Source of the DNA: Novosphingobium taihuense
GTDB taxonomy: Bacteria; Pseudomonadota; Alphaproteobacteria; Sphingomonadales; Sphingomonadaceae
Assembly (NCBI RefSeq): GCF_007830315.1
Contig: NZ_VLKJ01000004.1
Span: 62,001-126,000 of the forward strand
DNA length: 64,000 bases
Direction of reading: 5' to 3'
The notes beneath the pieces were generated by a model, which did not search any database, was not told the origin of the DNA, and saw only the letters and a program-made list of their open reading frames with translations. The translations under genes and the position numbers were made by a program. Positions 34,593 through 43,977 of this stretch are shown here, piece by piece. How positions within the stretch are numbered: the first letter of the stretch is position 1; each line of letters starts with the position of its first letter.

Positions 34593-35996
34593 TCAAAGCC
34601 GGAATATCTTTCCCGGATTGAACAGGTTTTGCGGGTCCATCGCCTGCTTGATCGTGCGCATGACCTGCACCGCGTCCTCGCCAAGTTCGTCGACAAGGCA
34701 TTGCTGCTTTCCGTAGCCCACTCCGTGCTCGCCCGTGCAGGTGCCATCCATGGCAAGGGCGCGGGCAACCATGCGATGATTCACCGCCTCCACTTCGGCC
34801 ATCTCGTGTGGCGCGTTCGGATCGATCGAAAAGACGAGGTGGAAATTTCCATCACCGACGTGGCCAAGGATCGTCGCGGGTACGCTGCATTTGTCGAGGT
34901 CGGCGCGAGTGGCGAGGATGCATTCGGCAAGGCGGCTCATCGGCACGCAGACGTCCGTCGTCAGCCCGATTGCGCCCGGCCTCAGGTTGACTGCGGCGTA
35001 ATAGGATTCATGCCGGGCGCGCCACAGGCGGCTGCGGTCTTCGGCGTGGGTGGCCCACTGGAATTCACCACCGCCGTTGCCTGCTGCCAGCGCCCTTACC
35101 GTTTCCACCTGTTCGGTGACTCCGGCAGGCGTGCCATGAAATTCGAAGAACAGCGTCGGCGCTTCCGGCAAGCCGAGCTTGCTGCGCAGGTTTACCGCGC
35201 GGATCTGCATGGAATCGAGCAGCTCGATGCGCGCCATCGGTACGCTGCAATGAAATGCCCCGACGACCGTTTCGATGGCACCTGCGAGGCTTTCGAACGG
35301 GCAAGTCGCGGCCATGATCGCTTCGGGCACTGGGTGGAGCCGCAACGTGACAGCGGTTATCACGCCCAGCGTGCCTTCAGAACCAATGTAAAGTCGTGTC
35401 AGGTCATACCCGGCAGCAGATTTCTTGGCGCGCGTCCCGGTGCGGATCACCTTGCCCTGTGGCGTGACCACTTCCAGCCCGAGTACGGCCTCGCGCATCG
35501 TGCCATAGCGCACGGCATTGGTGCCCGAGGCGCGGGTGGAGGCCATGCCGCCGATGGTGGCGTTGGCGCCCGGATCGATCGGGAAGAACAATCCGCTGTC
35601 ACGCAAGTGGGTGTTGAGCGCCTCGCGCCGGATACCGGGCTGCACCGTGCAATCGAAGTCGGCATGGTTGACGCTCAGGACCGCATCCATTCGCGTCAGG
35701 TCGAGGCTGACCCCGCCTTCCAGTGGCAAAGTGTGCCCCTCCAGCGAGGTGCCGGCGCCATAGGGCACAATTGCGACGCCGGCATCGCGGCAGAGATTCA
35801 CGCAATCGACCACGTCCTGCGTGGAGATTGCAAAGACCACCGCGTCGGGAAGGACGGTGGAGTACTGCGATTCGCTCGCGCCGTGTTGCGCGCGGATGGC
35901 CTCGCTCGTTTGGCAGGCAGGACCGAAACGGGCCGCAAGACTCTCGATGAAGCCGCAGGCAAGCGGGCGAGCCATACGGACGTGCTGGGTTTCCAT
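34593..35996 (-). CDS. FAD-linked 2-hydroxyacid dehydrogenase (D-lactate dehydrogenase/GlcD-like)
   Basis: A 467-residue flavoprotein of the vanillyl-alcohol-oxidase fold. The FAD-binding PCMH half shows VPYGAGTSLEGHTLPLEGG, DPGANATIGGMAST and YIGSEGTLGVIT; the C-terminal cap shows the conserved GHVGDGNFH and TGEHGVGYGK. This is the DLD/GlcD/2-hydroxyglutarate dehydrogenase group, which oxidises a D-2-hydroxyacid and passes electrons to cytochrome c or quinone. A cytochrome c gene is divergently placed 153 bp away, which fits a cytochrome-linked enzyme, but substrate is not determinable. Confidence 0.92.
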   Translation of the reverse strand: METQHVRMARPLACGFIESLAARFGPACQTSEAIRAQHGASESQYSTVLPDAVVFAISTQDVVDCVNLCRDAGVAIVPYGAGTSLEGHTLPLEGGVSLDLTRMDAVLSVNHADFDCTVQPGIRREALNTHLRDSGLFFPIDPGANATIGGMASTRASGTNAVRYGTMREAVLGLEVVTPQGKVIRTGTRAKKSAAGYDLTRLYIGSEGTLGVITAVTLRLHPVPEAIMAATCPFESLAGAIETVVGAFHCSVPMARIELLDSMQIRAVNLRSKLGLPEAPTLFFEFHGTPAGVTEQVETVRALAAGNGGGEFQWATHAEDRSRLWRARHESYYAAVNLRPGAIGLTTDVCVPMSRLAECILATRADLDKCSVPATILGHVGDGNFHLVFSIDPNAPHEMAEVEAVNHRMVARALAMDGTCTGEHGVGYGKQQCLVDELGEDAVQVMRTIKQAMDPQNLFNPGKIFRL

Positions 35997-36149
35997 GGAC
36001 CGACCCTAGCCTATCGCCACCTTTTTTGAAGTGTTGCGCAAATGATATGGCGCATACGCGTTCAGGCGGGATAAAGCGCCACTGCAACAATATCGTTTGG
36101 CGTTCGAGCGTGGGGCTCTGGCGAGATTGAAACAAGGCAGGGTGCAAGA

Positions 36150-36530
36150 ATGAAGAAATTGAAGGGTGCGATGATCGTTGCAGGCATGGCCGCTGCGGCG
36201 CTGGTAGGTGGCTCCGCTTCCGCGCAGGATGCGGCGGCTGGCAAGAAGGTTTTCATGCGTTGCATCGCCTGCCATGCGGTCCAGCCGGGTGCAGGGGTCA
36301 AGATGGGGCCTAACCTTGCAGGTGTTGCAGGCCGCAAGGCAGCCGCAGCACCGGGCTTCAAGTATTCTGCCGCGATGCAGAAGGCCAAGTTGAAGTGGGA
36401 TGACGCCACGCTCGACAAATGGTTGACGCGCCCCGCCGCCGTTGTGCCGGGTACGTCGATGGCCTTCGCGGGCCTGCCCAACGCGGCTGACCGCGCGAAC
36501 GTGATCGCCTATCTCAAGAAACCGAACTAA
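36150..36530 (+). CDS. Exported class I cytochrome c
   Basis: A 126-residue protein with a signal peptide cut near ASAQ, the haem-attachment motif CIACH (C38, C41, H42) and a likely axial Met in PGTSMAFAG (M104), matching small mono-haem cytochromes of the c2/c550 type. It carries electrons in the periplasm. It diverges from the 2-hydroxyacid dehydrogenase, a plausible electron donor. Its stop overlaps by 4 bp the stop of the convergent alkylsulfatase gene. Confidence 0.94.
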   Translation: MKKLKGAMIVAGMAAAALVGGSASAQDAAAGKKVFMRCIACHAVQPGAGVKMGPNLAGVAGRKAAAAPGFKYSAAMQKAKLKWDDATLDKWLTRPAAVVPGTSMAFAGLPNAADRANVIAYLKKPN

Positions 36531-38464
36531 GGCGTTACAATATTGAAGGCGGGATCCGGTTTGTCGAGCCAGCTGACGAGGCGGGCGAAGGCAGTCGGGT
36601 CCCCTTCAATCGTTGCTTCACCGGAAGCGACCTTGGCTGCCAAGGGCTGACCCGCGAACAGAGCCGCCAAAAGGTCTGAATAGCGCACCGTCAGCGTGGC
36701 CTGCCTGCCATCGCGCAGACCCTTGCGATGGACCAGCACGCCGTTGGCTATGGTCACGGTCCAGTCTTGCTGCTTGTCGGGGAAGACGAAGCCCAGCGAT
36801 GCCGAACCGTCAGTCGCCTTTGCCGGATCGAGCCGGACGGCCAGCACTTCGAACAGGTCCGAGGGTGGCAACTGGCTGATCAGCCCGGCACCACCTGTGG
36901 GATCGGTCGCCGCAACGCCGTTGTCCAGCTCGCTTGCGCCGGTCAGATACATGTTGCGCCACAGGGCATTTTCGCTCTGGTAGGCGAGCTGGCGATAGGT
37001 TCGGGCGAGCAGTGCCTTGGCGGCCGCATCGGCTCCGTCGGCAAAGATCACGTGGTTGAGCAGTTCGGCAGTCCAGGCATAATCGCCTTTGGCAAAGGCG
37101 GCTTCGGCCAGTGCCCTGACGCGGGCCGCGCCGCCCATTGCCTCGACATAGCGACGGCCGCCTTCCTCCGGGGGTAGCGGGGCGAGATGGGCCGGGTTGC
37201 CGTCGTACCAGCCCATGTAGAACTGATAGACCGCGCGGCTGTTAAAGCTGTAGGAGCCGTAATAGGGCCGGTCATACCACTGCTGCGCGAGTGCGGGGGG
37301 CAGGGTGAGCTTTGCGGCGATCTCCGGCCCGGTCAGACCTTTGTTCATCAGGCGCACGGTCTGGTCGTGAAGGTAGGCATATGCGTCGCGGTGCTTGCCG
37401 AGATAATCTGCTATCTCGCCAGCGCCAAAGCGGGGCCAACCGTGGCTGGTGATCAGCACTTCTGAACCCGCAAAGAAATCCATCGCTTCGGTCAGGCCCT
37501 GGGCCCAAGCCTTCGCGTCACGGATCACCGCGCCGCGCGGGGTGAGGATGTTGTGCTGGCTGACGTTCGCGTTCTCGGCGAGGTCGGCGACTTTCCAGTC
37601 GGGGAAACCGAAGTTCATCTCGGCAGGCGCTTCGGTGCCGGGCGTGATCTGGAAGCGGACTCGCACGCCATCGAGCACCAGCTCGGTGCCGGTCTCGCTG
37701 ATTTCGCGCGTGGGCGGGATAAGGCTGCGGCCACCTGCAGCAACGCCCATGCCTATTCCTGAACCCATCGATCCTTCCGGGCCCTTGGGCAGGGAAAGGC
37801 CGAACTGGTATCCCGCGCGGCGTCCCATGGCCGGCCCTGCGATCACGTTTTCGCTGACGGCAGCGCGGGTAAAGCCTGCGGGTGCGATGATCGGCGCGTC
37901 CTTGGCCATCGCTGCGAGAAGCCCACCTGCCCCGCCGAAATGGTCGACATGACTGTGGGTGTAGATCATCGCGGTGACGGGCAGCTTGGCCACCTTTTCC
38001 GAGATTAGGTTATAGGCCGCGGCGGCGGTTTCGGTTGCGGTCAGCGGGTCGATCACGATCCAGCCCTTGTCGCCGCGCACGAACGTGATGTTGGCAACAT
38101 CAAATCCGCGAACCTGCCAGATGCGATCAGTGACCTTGAACAGTCCTGCCTTGCCAAGGACCTGCGCATGACGCCAGAGGCTGGGGTTCACCGTGGCCGG
38201 GGCCTCGCCCCTGGCAAAGGCGAAGGCCGATGTATCCCAGACCGGCTTGCCTGCGGCATCACGGATCACAGGGTCCTTGAGTGTTGCTACGAATCCCCGC
38301 GAGGCGAAATCGAAGTCGCGCGTGTCAGCCATGGGCAGCTCGGCAAGGGCAGCGGCATTGGCCTTGCGCGTGGCTTCGCTGGGCGTGTCCGCTAAGGCTG
38401 GACGGGCGAGCAGCAGAAGCGATACACCGGCGACCAGCGCACGGCGGAAGTGAGATGAAAGCAT
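36527..38464 (-). CDS. Exported type III linear alkylsulfatase (metallo-beta-lactamase fold)
   Basis: A 645-residue protein with a signal peptide (VAGVSLLLLARPALA) and the SdsA1/BDS1 architecture: a metallo-beta-lactamase domain ~100-340 with the dinuclear zinc motif THSHVDHFGG (H170, H172, D174, H175), an alpha-helical dimerisation domain ~380-510 and an SCP2-like C-terminal domain ~515-640 for binding the alkyl chain. It would hydrolyse primary alkyl sulfates to alcohol and sulfate with inversion. GGGAGAGGA precedes the ATG. It overlaps the convergent cytochrome gene by 4 bp. Confidence 0.92.
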   Translation of the reverse strand: MLSSHFRRALVAGVSLLLLARPALADTPSEATRKANAAALAELPMADTRDFDFASRGFVATLKDPVIRDAAGKPVWDTSAFAFARGEAPATVNPSLWRHAQVLGKAGLFKVTDRIWQVRGFDVANITFVRGDKGWIVIDPLTATETAAAAYNLISEKVAKLPVTAMIYTHSHVDHFGGAGGLLAAMAKDAPIIAPAGFTRAAVSENVIAGPAMGRRAGYQFGLSLPKGPEGSMGSGIGMGVAAGGRSLIPPTREISETGTELVLDGVRVRFQITPGTEAPAEMNFGFPDWKVADLAENANVSQHNILTPRGAVIRDAKAWAQGLTEAMDFFAGSEVLITSHGWPRFGAGEIADYLGKHRDAYAYLHDQTVRLMNKGLTGPEIAAKLTLPPALAQQWYDRPYYGSYSFNSRAVYQFYMGWYDGNPAHLAPLPPEEGGRRYVEAMGGAARVRALAEAAFAKGDYAWTAELLNHVIFADGADAAAKALLARTYRQLAYQSENALWRNMYLTGASELDNGVAATDPTGGAGLISQLPPSDLFEVLAVRLDPAKATDGSASLGFVFPDKQQDWTVTIANGVLVHRKGLRDGRQATLTVRYSDLLAALFAGQPLAAKVASGEATIEGDPTAFARLVSWLDKPDPAFNIVTP

Positions 38465-38636
38465 GTCCTCTCCCGGCTCCGATCTACGTGGAGTTCCAAG
38501 AGCTAGAGTGACCTTAATCGCGCGATTAGGGAAGCCCTGATAACAGTGTCCGCAGCGGATGGAATCTGATCAACTTGCGTGGACAGAAGCTGGGCGTACC
38601 GGCACTCTGCAAATTCCCTTGCGTGAAGGCGTTCTC

Positions 38637-39509
38637 ATGATCCTCCGGAAGCTCTTGTCAGTTGCCGCTTTCCTGGTCCTGCCCACGGCGGGGTTCGCAG
38701 AAGAGGGACAGGACGCCTTCATCAAGGATATGGTTCGTCTCGTTGGTAAGGCTCACCCTACTGGCGAGGTGAAGACGTCCGGAGATGACTGGCAGGAAAT
38801 CCGCATCGATTTTCCCGGCGAGGACGACGATCGGATCGTCAACATCGGCCGCATCTGGACCTATTGTCAGGCGGTCGCGAAATCCGATTGCAAGGATGCC
38901 AAGGAAGAGTTCGCGCGCAAATCGGCCCTTCGGCCACCCGAAGGCAAACTCAGCGATCTTCGGGTTACCGTACGAGATCAGGTCTATTACGACTACGTGA
39001 GAGGCCCCTCATCGCAGGGCTATAGACCCGCTGCCAAGGCAATGGATGCTTACGCTCGTCAGATCGGTGATGATCTGTACGAGTTTCTGGTACTCGATTC
39101 ACCCGAGACGATCGCCCTTGCAGGACCCGAGGCTTTGAAGAAACTCTCGATCTCGGAAGACGAGGCGTGGCGCATTGCCGAGCGGCAGACAGCCGAGAAA
39201 CTTCCGCCCCTGCCGACAGTAGAGCAACTACGAGAAAATGCGGTGGCGTTTGAGGAGTACGAGTATCTTGGCAGTTTGCTGGTGCAGCGAGACGGATTTG
39301 CCGAGTTGGCGAGGGAGCTTGGTCCCGATCTGTTCGTAACGGCCGTTTCGGATGGCTTCGTCTTCGTCGGCCTGATGCCTGACGGAGAAGGACTGCAACG
39401 GTTTTCGAAGACTGTAGCCGACGACTGTGCGGCGCAGCAGCGTTGCATCTCGCCAAACATCTACCGGTTCCGCGATGGGCAGTGGCGCATTGCAACTGGA
39501 ACCAACTAA
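38637..39509 (+). CDS. Exported DUF1444/YtpQ-like protein
   Basis: A 290-residue protein. The ATG at 38637 is chosen because a signal peptide follows immediately (RKLLSVAAFLVLPTAGFAEE); an earlier in-frame ATG at 38559 would bury it. The mature part resembles DUF1444: DDLYEFLVLDSPETIALAG, LKKLSISEDEAWRIAE and LFVTAVSDGFVFVGLMPDG. The family has no defined biochemical role. Local codon choice looks less GC-biased than neighbours. It converges with a small hypothetical gene 2 bp away. Confidence 0.78.
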   Translation: MILRKLLSVAAFLVLPTAGFAEEGQDAFIKDMVRLVGKAHPTGEVKTSGDDWQEIRIDFPGEDDDRIVNIGRIWTYCQAVAKSDCKDAKEEFARKSALRPPEGKLSDLRVTVRDQVYYDYVRGPSSQGYRPAAKAMDAYARQIGDDLYEFLVLDSPETIALAGPEALKKLSISEDEAWRIAERQTAEKLPPLPTVEQLRENAVAFEEYEYLGSLLVQRDGFAELARELGPDLFVTAVSDGFVFVGLMPDGEGLQRFSKTVADDCAAQQRCISPNIYRFRDGQWRIATGTN

Positions 39510-39511
39510 CC

Positions 39512-39778
39512 CTAACCGAACAGCCTCTGCCACAGGCTGGGGCGGCGGTCAGGGAGTTCCTGGCCGGTGGCGCGCATCAGGTAATTGGCGAGCAGCATGG
39601 CCTGGTTGCGGGTCATCAGCAGGTGGTGCGTGTCGACAGCATCTGGCGTAGGTCGCGCCTTGCTGGTCGACTGCACGGTAAGGTGGATGTTGCGCGCGAA
39701 AGCGCGATGCTTCCAGCCGATCACGACACCTGAAAGCTCGTGCGGCGTCTCGTCGGTCGGCAGGTTTGCCGTTGCCAT
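39512..39778 (-). CDS. Conserved small hypothetical protein
   Basis: An 88-residue soluble protein of unknown function. A strong GGGAGAGGG precedes the ATG, which supports it as a real gene rather than a shadow. The C-terminal half is helical and contains LLMTRNQAMLLANYLMRATG; no known motif is seen. No signal peptide. Confidence 0.7.
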   Translation of the reverse strand: MATANLPTDETPHELSGVVIGWKHRAFARNIHLTVQSTSKARPTPDAVDTHHLLMTRNQAMLLANYLMRATGQELPDRRPSLWQRLFG

Positions 39779-39870
39779 ATGCCCTCTCCCAATTCCCCGC
39801 CGCCCAAGGAATCGGAAGATGACAATTTCGTCAAGCTTTTAAGATTGGCACGCGTGCCGCTTCGGAACGA

Positions 39871-41628
39871 TCAGGCCGCGAGCTGGTACGGCGCGATCTC
39901 TCCGGCAAGGTAAAGCTTCTTGGCCTTTGCGCGGCTGAGCTTGCCCGAGCTGGTGCGCGGCAGCGTGCGGGGAGGCACGAGTTCGACCACGCAGTTCATC
40001 CCGGTGATCGAGCGGACCTTGTCGCGGATCTGGTCGCGCAGCTTGATGCGTTCGGCAGGGTCCGAGACGCGGCAATGGACCAGCACGGCGGGGGCTTCCT
40101 CGCCGTTCTCGGTTTCGACCGAGAAGGCGGCAATGTCACCCTGGTGGAAGCCGGGGAGCTGTTCGACGGCCCATTCGATGTCCTGCGGCCAGTGGTTCTT
40201 GCCGTTGATGATGATCATGTCCTTGGCGCGACCGACGATAAACAGATAGCCCTTCTCGTCGACGTAGCCCATGTCGCCAGTATCGAGCCAGCCATCGACC
40301 ATGCAGGCATCGGTGGCTTCGGCATCGCGGAAGTAAGAGTGCATGACCGACGATCCGCGGCACCAGACCTTGCCGATGTGATGGTGGGCCAGAACATTGC
40401 CGCTCTCGCCCCGGATGGCGACCTCCATGCCGCGCACCGGAACGCCGCAGTTGACCATGGCGCGATAGCGGGCAGGGCGGGACAGATCGCGCGGCGTGCC
40501 CGAAAGACGCTCTTCCTCGACCAGTTCGACGCGGATGCCTTCGCCCGGCGGCATGATGGTGACCGCCAGCGTCGCTTCGGCAAGGCCGTAGCTCGGCAGG
40601 AAGGCCTCGGCCTTGAAGCCGGCATCGGCAAAGGCGTTGACGAAGTTCTGCATCACGTCAGGGCGGATCATGTCGGCCCCGTTGCCGGCCACGCGCCAGC
40701 GCGACAGGTCGAAACGGTCAGAGACGTGGGTCTGGCTCGAGATGCGACGCGCGCAGATGTCGTAGCCGAAGGTTGGAGAATAGGAGAGCGTCGTGCCGGT
40801 GTTGCGGCTGATCAGATCGAGCCACGCGAGCGGACGGCGGGCGAAATCCTCAGTCTTGAGGTAGTCGACCGAGACGCCATTGGCGATCGGCGAGAGGAAG
40901 CAGCCGACAAGGCCCATGTCGTGATACCAGGGCAGCCATGATACCGCGCGGTCCGGGTCCGCGATGCTCATGCCGTGGGCGTGGCCTGCCAGATTGGCGA
41001 GCAGGGCGCGGTGGGTAACGGCGACGCCGTGGGGGAAGCGGGTCGAGCCACTGGAATACTGAAGGTAGCTGATCGCCTCCGGATCGGGCTTGGGCAGCGG
41101 CGCGTCGGACATGTCACCAGCGTCAAATTCCGCCCAGGAGAGACCCTTGCAACCCTGGCGGGCGGCGGCGGCAGCGGCCATCTCGGCGATCTCGCCGGGA
41201 TAGAGAAGCATCTTCGGGTCCGAGCTGCCAAGCTGTACGGCGAGCTGGTCGATATAGCTTTCCTTGCCGCCGAAGCTGGTTGGCAGGGGAAGCGGGACCG
41301 GCCATGCGCCAGCGTACATCGCGCCGCAGAAGATAGCGGCAAATTCAGGACCTGTCTCTGCCACGAGGGCCACGCGATCACCGGGGGCAACGCCCATGGC
41401 GACGAGGCGGCGCGCGGCGACAAGCGCATCTTCGCGCAGTTCGGAATAGGGATAGACGCGCGAAAGTGTGCCGCGCGGATCGTGGAAGTTGAACCCGAGC
41501 ACGCCCTTTGCGGCGTAGTCGAGCGCGTCGCAGAACGTGTCGAACTCCGAATACCGACGTGGCTGCACGTCGAGATTGGGTGTGGGAACGAGAGCCGCCT
41601 TTTCAGCGACAGCGTTCGAAACAGTCAT
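39871..41628 (-). CDS. Fatty acyl-AMP ligase (FAAL-type adenylate-forming enzyme)
   Basis: A 585-residue ANL-superfamily enzyme. The AMP motif YLQYSSGSTRFPHGV, SWLPWYHDMGLVG, LPSYGLAEATLAV, WLDTGDMGY and the C-terminal catalytic lysine region LPRTSSGKLSRAKAK are present. The WYHDMGLVG segment and the insertion-bearing length are typical of FAALs, which activate fatty acids to acyl-AMP and load acyl carrier proteins rather than CoA. No polyketide synthase, carrier protein or transferase is adjacent. The ATG at 41628 is preferred; upstream in-frame starts lack similarity. Confidence 0.92.
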   Translation of the reverse strand: MTVSNAVAEKAALVPTPNLDVQPRRYSEFDTFCDALDYAAKGVLGFNFHDPRGTLSRVYPYSELREDALVAARRLVAMGVAPGDRVALVAETGPEFAAIFCGAMYAGAWPVPLPLPTSFGGKESYIDQLAVQLGSSDPKMLLYPGEIAEMAAAAAARQGCKGLSWAEFDAGDMSDAPLPKPDPEAISYLQYSSGSTRFPHGVAVTHRALLANLAGHAHGMSIADPDRAVSWLPWYHDMGLVGCFLSPIANGVSVDYLKTEDFARRPLAWLDLISRNTGTTLSYSPTFGYDICARRISSQTHVSDRFDLSRWRVAGNGADMIRPDVMQNFVNAFADAGFKAEAFLPSYGLAEATLAVTIMPPGEGIRVELVEEERLSGTPRDLSRPARYRAMVNCGVPVRGMEVAIRGESGNVLAHHHIGKVWCRGSSVMHSYFRDAEATDACMVDGWLDTGDMGYVDEKGYLFIVGRAKDMIIINGKNHWPQDIEWAVEQLPGFHQGDIAAFSVETENGEEAPAVLVHCRVSDPAERIKLRDQIRDKVRSITGMNCVVELVPPRTLPRTSSGKLSRAKAKKLYLAGEIAPYQLAA

Positions 41629-41792
41629 GCGATACCCCGATGTTATCTTCATTCGTCCTGCGGGCCTTTGCGTGCCCGCCGATGAACGGTCCATTAGCTT
41701 CGGACGGCCCATTACTGGTCCGTGACGCGAAAACAACGCCACCACGGTACGGACGTTCTCATTTAGTCGCGACTGTGGCACGAATGTGGCGA

Positions 41793-42365
41793 ATGGATCG
41801 CAATTCCCCAGATCGTGGCGGAGAACGCAGGGAGCGCAGGCCGCCAAGGCCGCTCGATGCGCGGCGGCTTGACGACCTCGCGCTGTCTTACGTTGCACGC
41901 TTTGCGACAAGCGCGGGCAAGCTTTCGGACTATCTGCGGCGCAAGCTGCGCGAACGGGGCTGGGAAGGTGAGGGCGAGGCCGACATCGCCGGAATCGTCG
42001 CGCGGTTCGTGGAGCTGGGATACATCGACGATGCCATGTATGCGCGGGGCAAGGCGCAAGGGCTGCTCCGGCGAGGCTATGGCGCCAGGCGTATCGATCA
42101 GGCCTTGGGTGCGGCAGGCATTGCCGAACCCTTGCGGGAAGACGCGCGGGGCAGCGAGGTGGAACGACGGCGGGCGGCTCTGGTCATGGCGCGCAAGCGG
42201 CGGTTCGGCCCGTTCGGCACCGGGGAGAGGCTTGACCCGGCAACTCGCGAAAAGCAGGTGGCTGCCATGCTAAGGGCTGGACACCCTCTTGCGCATGCGC
42301 GCGCGGTGGTGAATGCGTTGAGCCAAGAGGCTCTGGAAGAGTGGACCGATGAAGCAGGCGACTAG
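41793..42365 (+). CDS. recX: RecX-family regulator of recombinase
   Basis: A 190-residue basic, helical protein with RecX repeats: LARYVARFATSAGKLSDYLRRKL-type first repeat (here LSYVARFATSAGKLSDYLR), FVELGYIDDAMYARGKA and LRRGYGARRIDQAL. RecX binds RecA filaments and limits them. ATG at 41793 chosen; an in-frame ATG 9 bp earlier is equally possible. It overlaps the next gene by 17 bp. Confidence 0.85.
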   Translation: MDRNSPDRGGERRERRPPRPLDARRLDDLALSYVARFATSAGKLSDYLRRKLRERGWEGEGEADIAGIVARFVELGYIDDAMYARGKAQGLLRRGYGARRIDQALGAAGIAEPLREDARGSEVERRRAALVMARKRRFGPFGTGERLDPATREKQVAAMLRAGHPLAHARAVVNALSQEALEEWTDEAGD

Positions 42366-42846
42366 AATTATTGCATTTGCTGCCCTCGCGATGATCGCGG
42401 GGTGCTCTCCGGGCGCGGCGGATGCCGGAGCCAAGGCGCCTGCACAGACTGCGACGCCTGCGGTGCACCCGGTTTCGGGCCTGCAGATTCAGCCTGTGAC
42501 CGTGACCAGCGGCAAGACAGCGCACGTTTTCAAGTCGGAAGTCGCGCGCACGTCGGCCGAGCAGGCCAAGGGCCTGATGTTCCGCACCGCGCTGGGCAAT
42601 GACGAGGGCATGATCTTCCTGCGCAATCCGCCTGACATTGCGGCGTTCTGGATGCGCAATACGGTGATTCCGCTCGACATCATCTTCATCGGCACCGACC
42701 ATCGCATCCTGAACATTGCGGCGAACGCCGTGCCCTATGACGAGACGCCCCTTCCGGCTGCCGGACCGACGCTTGCCGTGCTTGAGATAAATGGCGGGCT
42801 TGCGGCGAAGCTCGGGATCAAGGCGGGCGACAAGGTTGAATGGTAA
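42349..42846 (+). CDS. DUF192 lipoprotein
   Basis: A 165-residue protein with a lipobox signal (FAALAMIAGC, Cys 19) and a C-terminal DUF192 beta-barrel: VARTSAEQAKGLMFRTAL, GMIFLRNPPDIAAFWMRNTVIPLDIIFI and VLEINGGLAAKLGIKAGD in order. Function is unknown. Its start lies inside recX, suggesting translational coupling. Confidence 0.92.
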   Translation: MKQATRIIAFAALAMIAGCSPGAADAGAKAPAQTATPAVHPVSGLQIQPVTVTSGKTAHVFKSEVARTSAEQAKGLMFRTALGNDEGMIFLRNPPDIAAFWMRNTVIPLDIIFIGTDHRILNIAANAVPYDETPLPAAGPTLAVLEINGGLAAKLGIKAGDKVEW

Positions 42847-42925
42847 CTGATAGGCAGGCGCATCAACGCGCTTGCCGACTCCCCCCATCACCGGCTAAGC
42901 GCGCCAAATATCCAAGGCAGGTACC

Positions 42926-43339
42926 ATGAGCATCCTCGGCAAGATCTTCACATGGTGGAATGGTGCCACCGTCACCACCATGCTGTTCAGCGCGCTGAAT
43001 GGCGAGCAGGTGGGCACCGACGCGCAAGGCAACAAGTACTTCCGCGCGAAGAAGCCCTATCCCAAGGGCCACCCCTTTGCCGGGCGTGAGCGTCGCTGGG
43101 TAATCTACAACGGCGCGAACGACGCCAGCCGCGTGCCTTCGGAATGGCACGGCTGGCTGCACGGGTCGTTCGACGGGGTGCCTGAAAGCAACCTGCCGCC
43201 CGCACGAATCTGGGAAGTGGACTACACGCCCAACGCCACCGGCACGGTCAACGCCTATCGCCCGCAAGGCGCGCTGGAGCGTGGCGGAAAGCGCGCGGCG
43301 GCAACGGGCGACTACGAAGCCTGGGTTCCGGAAGCCTGA
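42926..43339 (+). CDS. NDUFA12-family NADH:ubiquinone oxidoreductase accessory subunit
   Basis: A 137-residue protein of the NDUFA12/B17.2 family, the alphaproteobacterial homologue of a mitochondrial complex I accessory subunit. Family signatures are WWNGATVTTMLFSALNGEQV, GNKYFRAKK, RRWVIYNGANDASRVPSEWH and the C-terminal YEAWVPEA. It associates with complex I at the inner membrane. The ATG follows AAGGCAGG and the stop overlaps the next start (TGATG). Confidence 0.95.
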   Translation: MSILGKIFTWWNGATVTTMLFSALNGEQVGTDAQGNKYFRAKKPYPKGHPFAGRERRWVIYNGANDASRVPSEWHGWLHGSFDGVPESNLPPARIWEVDYTPNATGTVNAYRPQGALERGGKRAAATGDYEAWVPEA

Positions 43340-43977
43340 TGCCATCGGTCGCGTCGGCGGCTCGGCGGGCACTCGCGATTGCGGGCCTGCTGGCGCTTGC
43401 CGGTTGTGGCGACAAGGCACCACCACCGCCACCTGAAGCGACCGAGACCGGTTCTGCCATCGCCAGTGCATCCGGCGCGGCAGTGGAGAGCGAGTTCGGC
43501 ACGCCGATCAAGGATCGCGTGGCAACGCTGGGCTTTCTCAACAAGCGCAACAACATCACGCAGGACATTGTCCTCAAGAGCGGCGAATCGCGGCGCATCG
43601 GCAATGCCATCGTCAAGCTTGCCACCTGCGAGAAGACTGCGCCCTGGGAAGACCCGCCGGAGATCGGGGCCTTCGTCCAGTTGTATGTGGAAGAGCGCGC
43701 GACTACCGAGCAGCCACTAGCCTGGCACAAGGTCTTTTCCGGCTGGCTGTTCAGAAATGCGCCTTCGCTCAACGTCGTCGAGCATTCGGTCTATGACGTC
43801 TGGGTCAAGGACTGCGCGATGACGTTCCCCGGCGAGGAAGAGCCGCTGGCATCGTCGCGCAGCGCGGCAAATCCGGCTGGCAGCCCGAGCACGGCGGCTT
43901 CGCCGGCCCCGGTCGCAAGTCCGTCGGCTACTGCATCGGCCAGCGCCCGTGCGGCGGATACCTCGCCTGAGGAATAA
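43339..43977 (+). CDS. DUF2155 domain lipoprotein
   Basis: A 212-residue protein with a lipobox ([11 protein letters not shown]), a DUF2155 domain about 65-160 ([60 protein letters not shown]) and a Ser/Ala/Pro-rich tail of ~50 residues. The domain often sits next to NDUFA12 and aat in alphaproteobacteria, as here. Its tail-coding DNA overlaps the convergent aat gene for 187 bp, so the two C-termini are encoded antisense to each other. Confidence 0.9.
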   Translation: MPSVASAARRALAIAGLLALAGCGDKAPPPPPEATETGSAIASASGAAVESEFGTPIKDRVATLGFLNKRNNITQDIVLKSGESRRIGNAIVKLATCEKTAPWEDPPEIGAFVQLYVEERATTEQPLAWHKVFSGWLFRNAPSLNVVEHSVYDVWVKDCAMTFPGEEEPLASSRSAANPAGSPSTAASPAPVASPSATASASARAADTSPEE

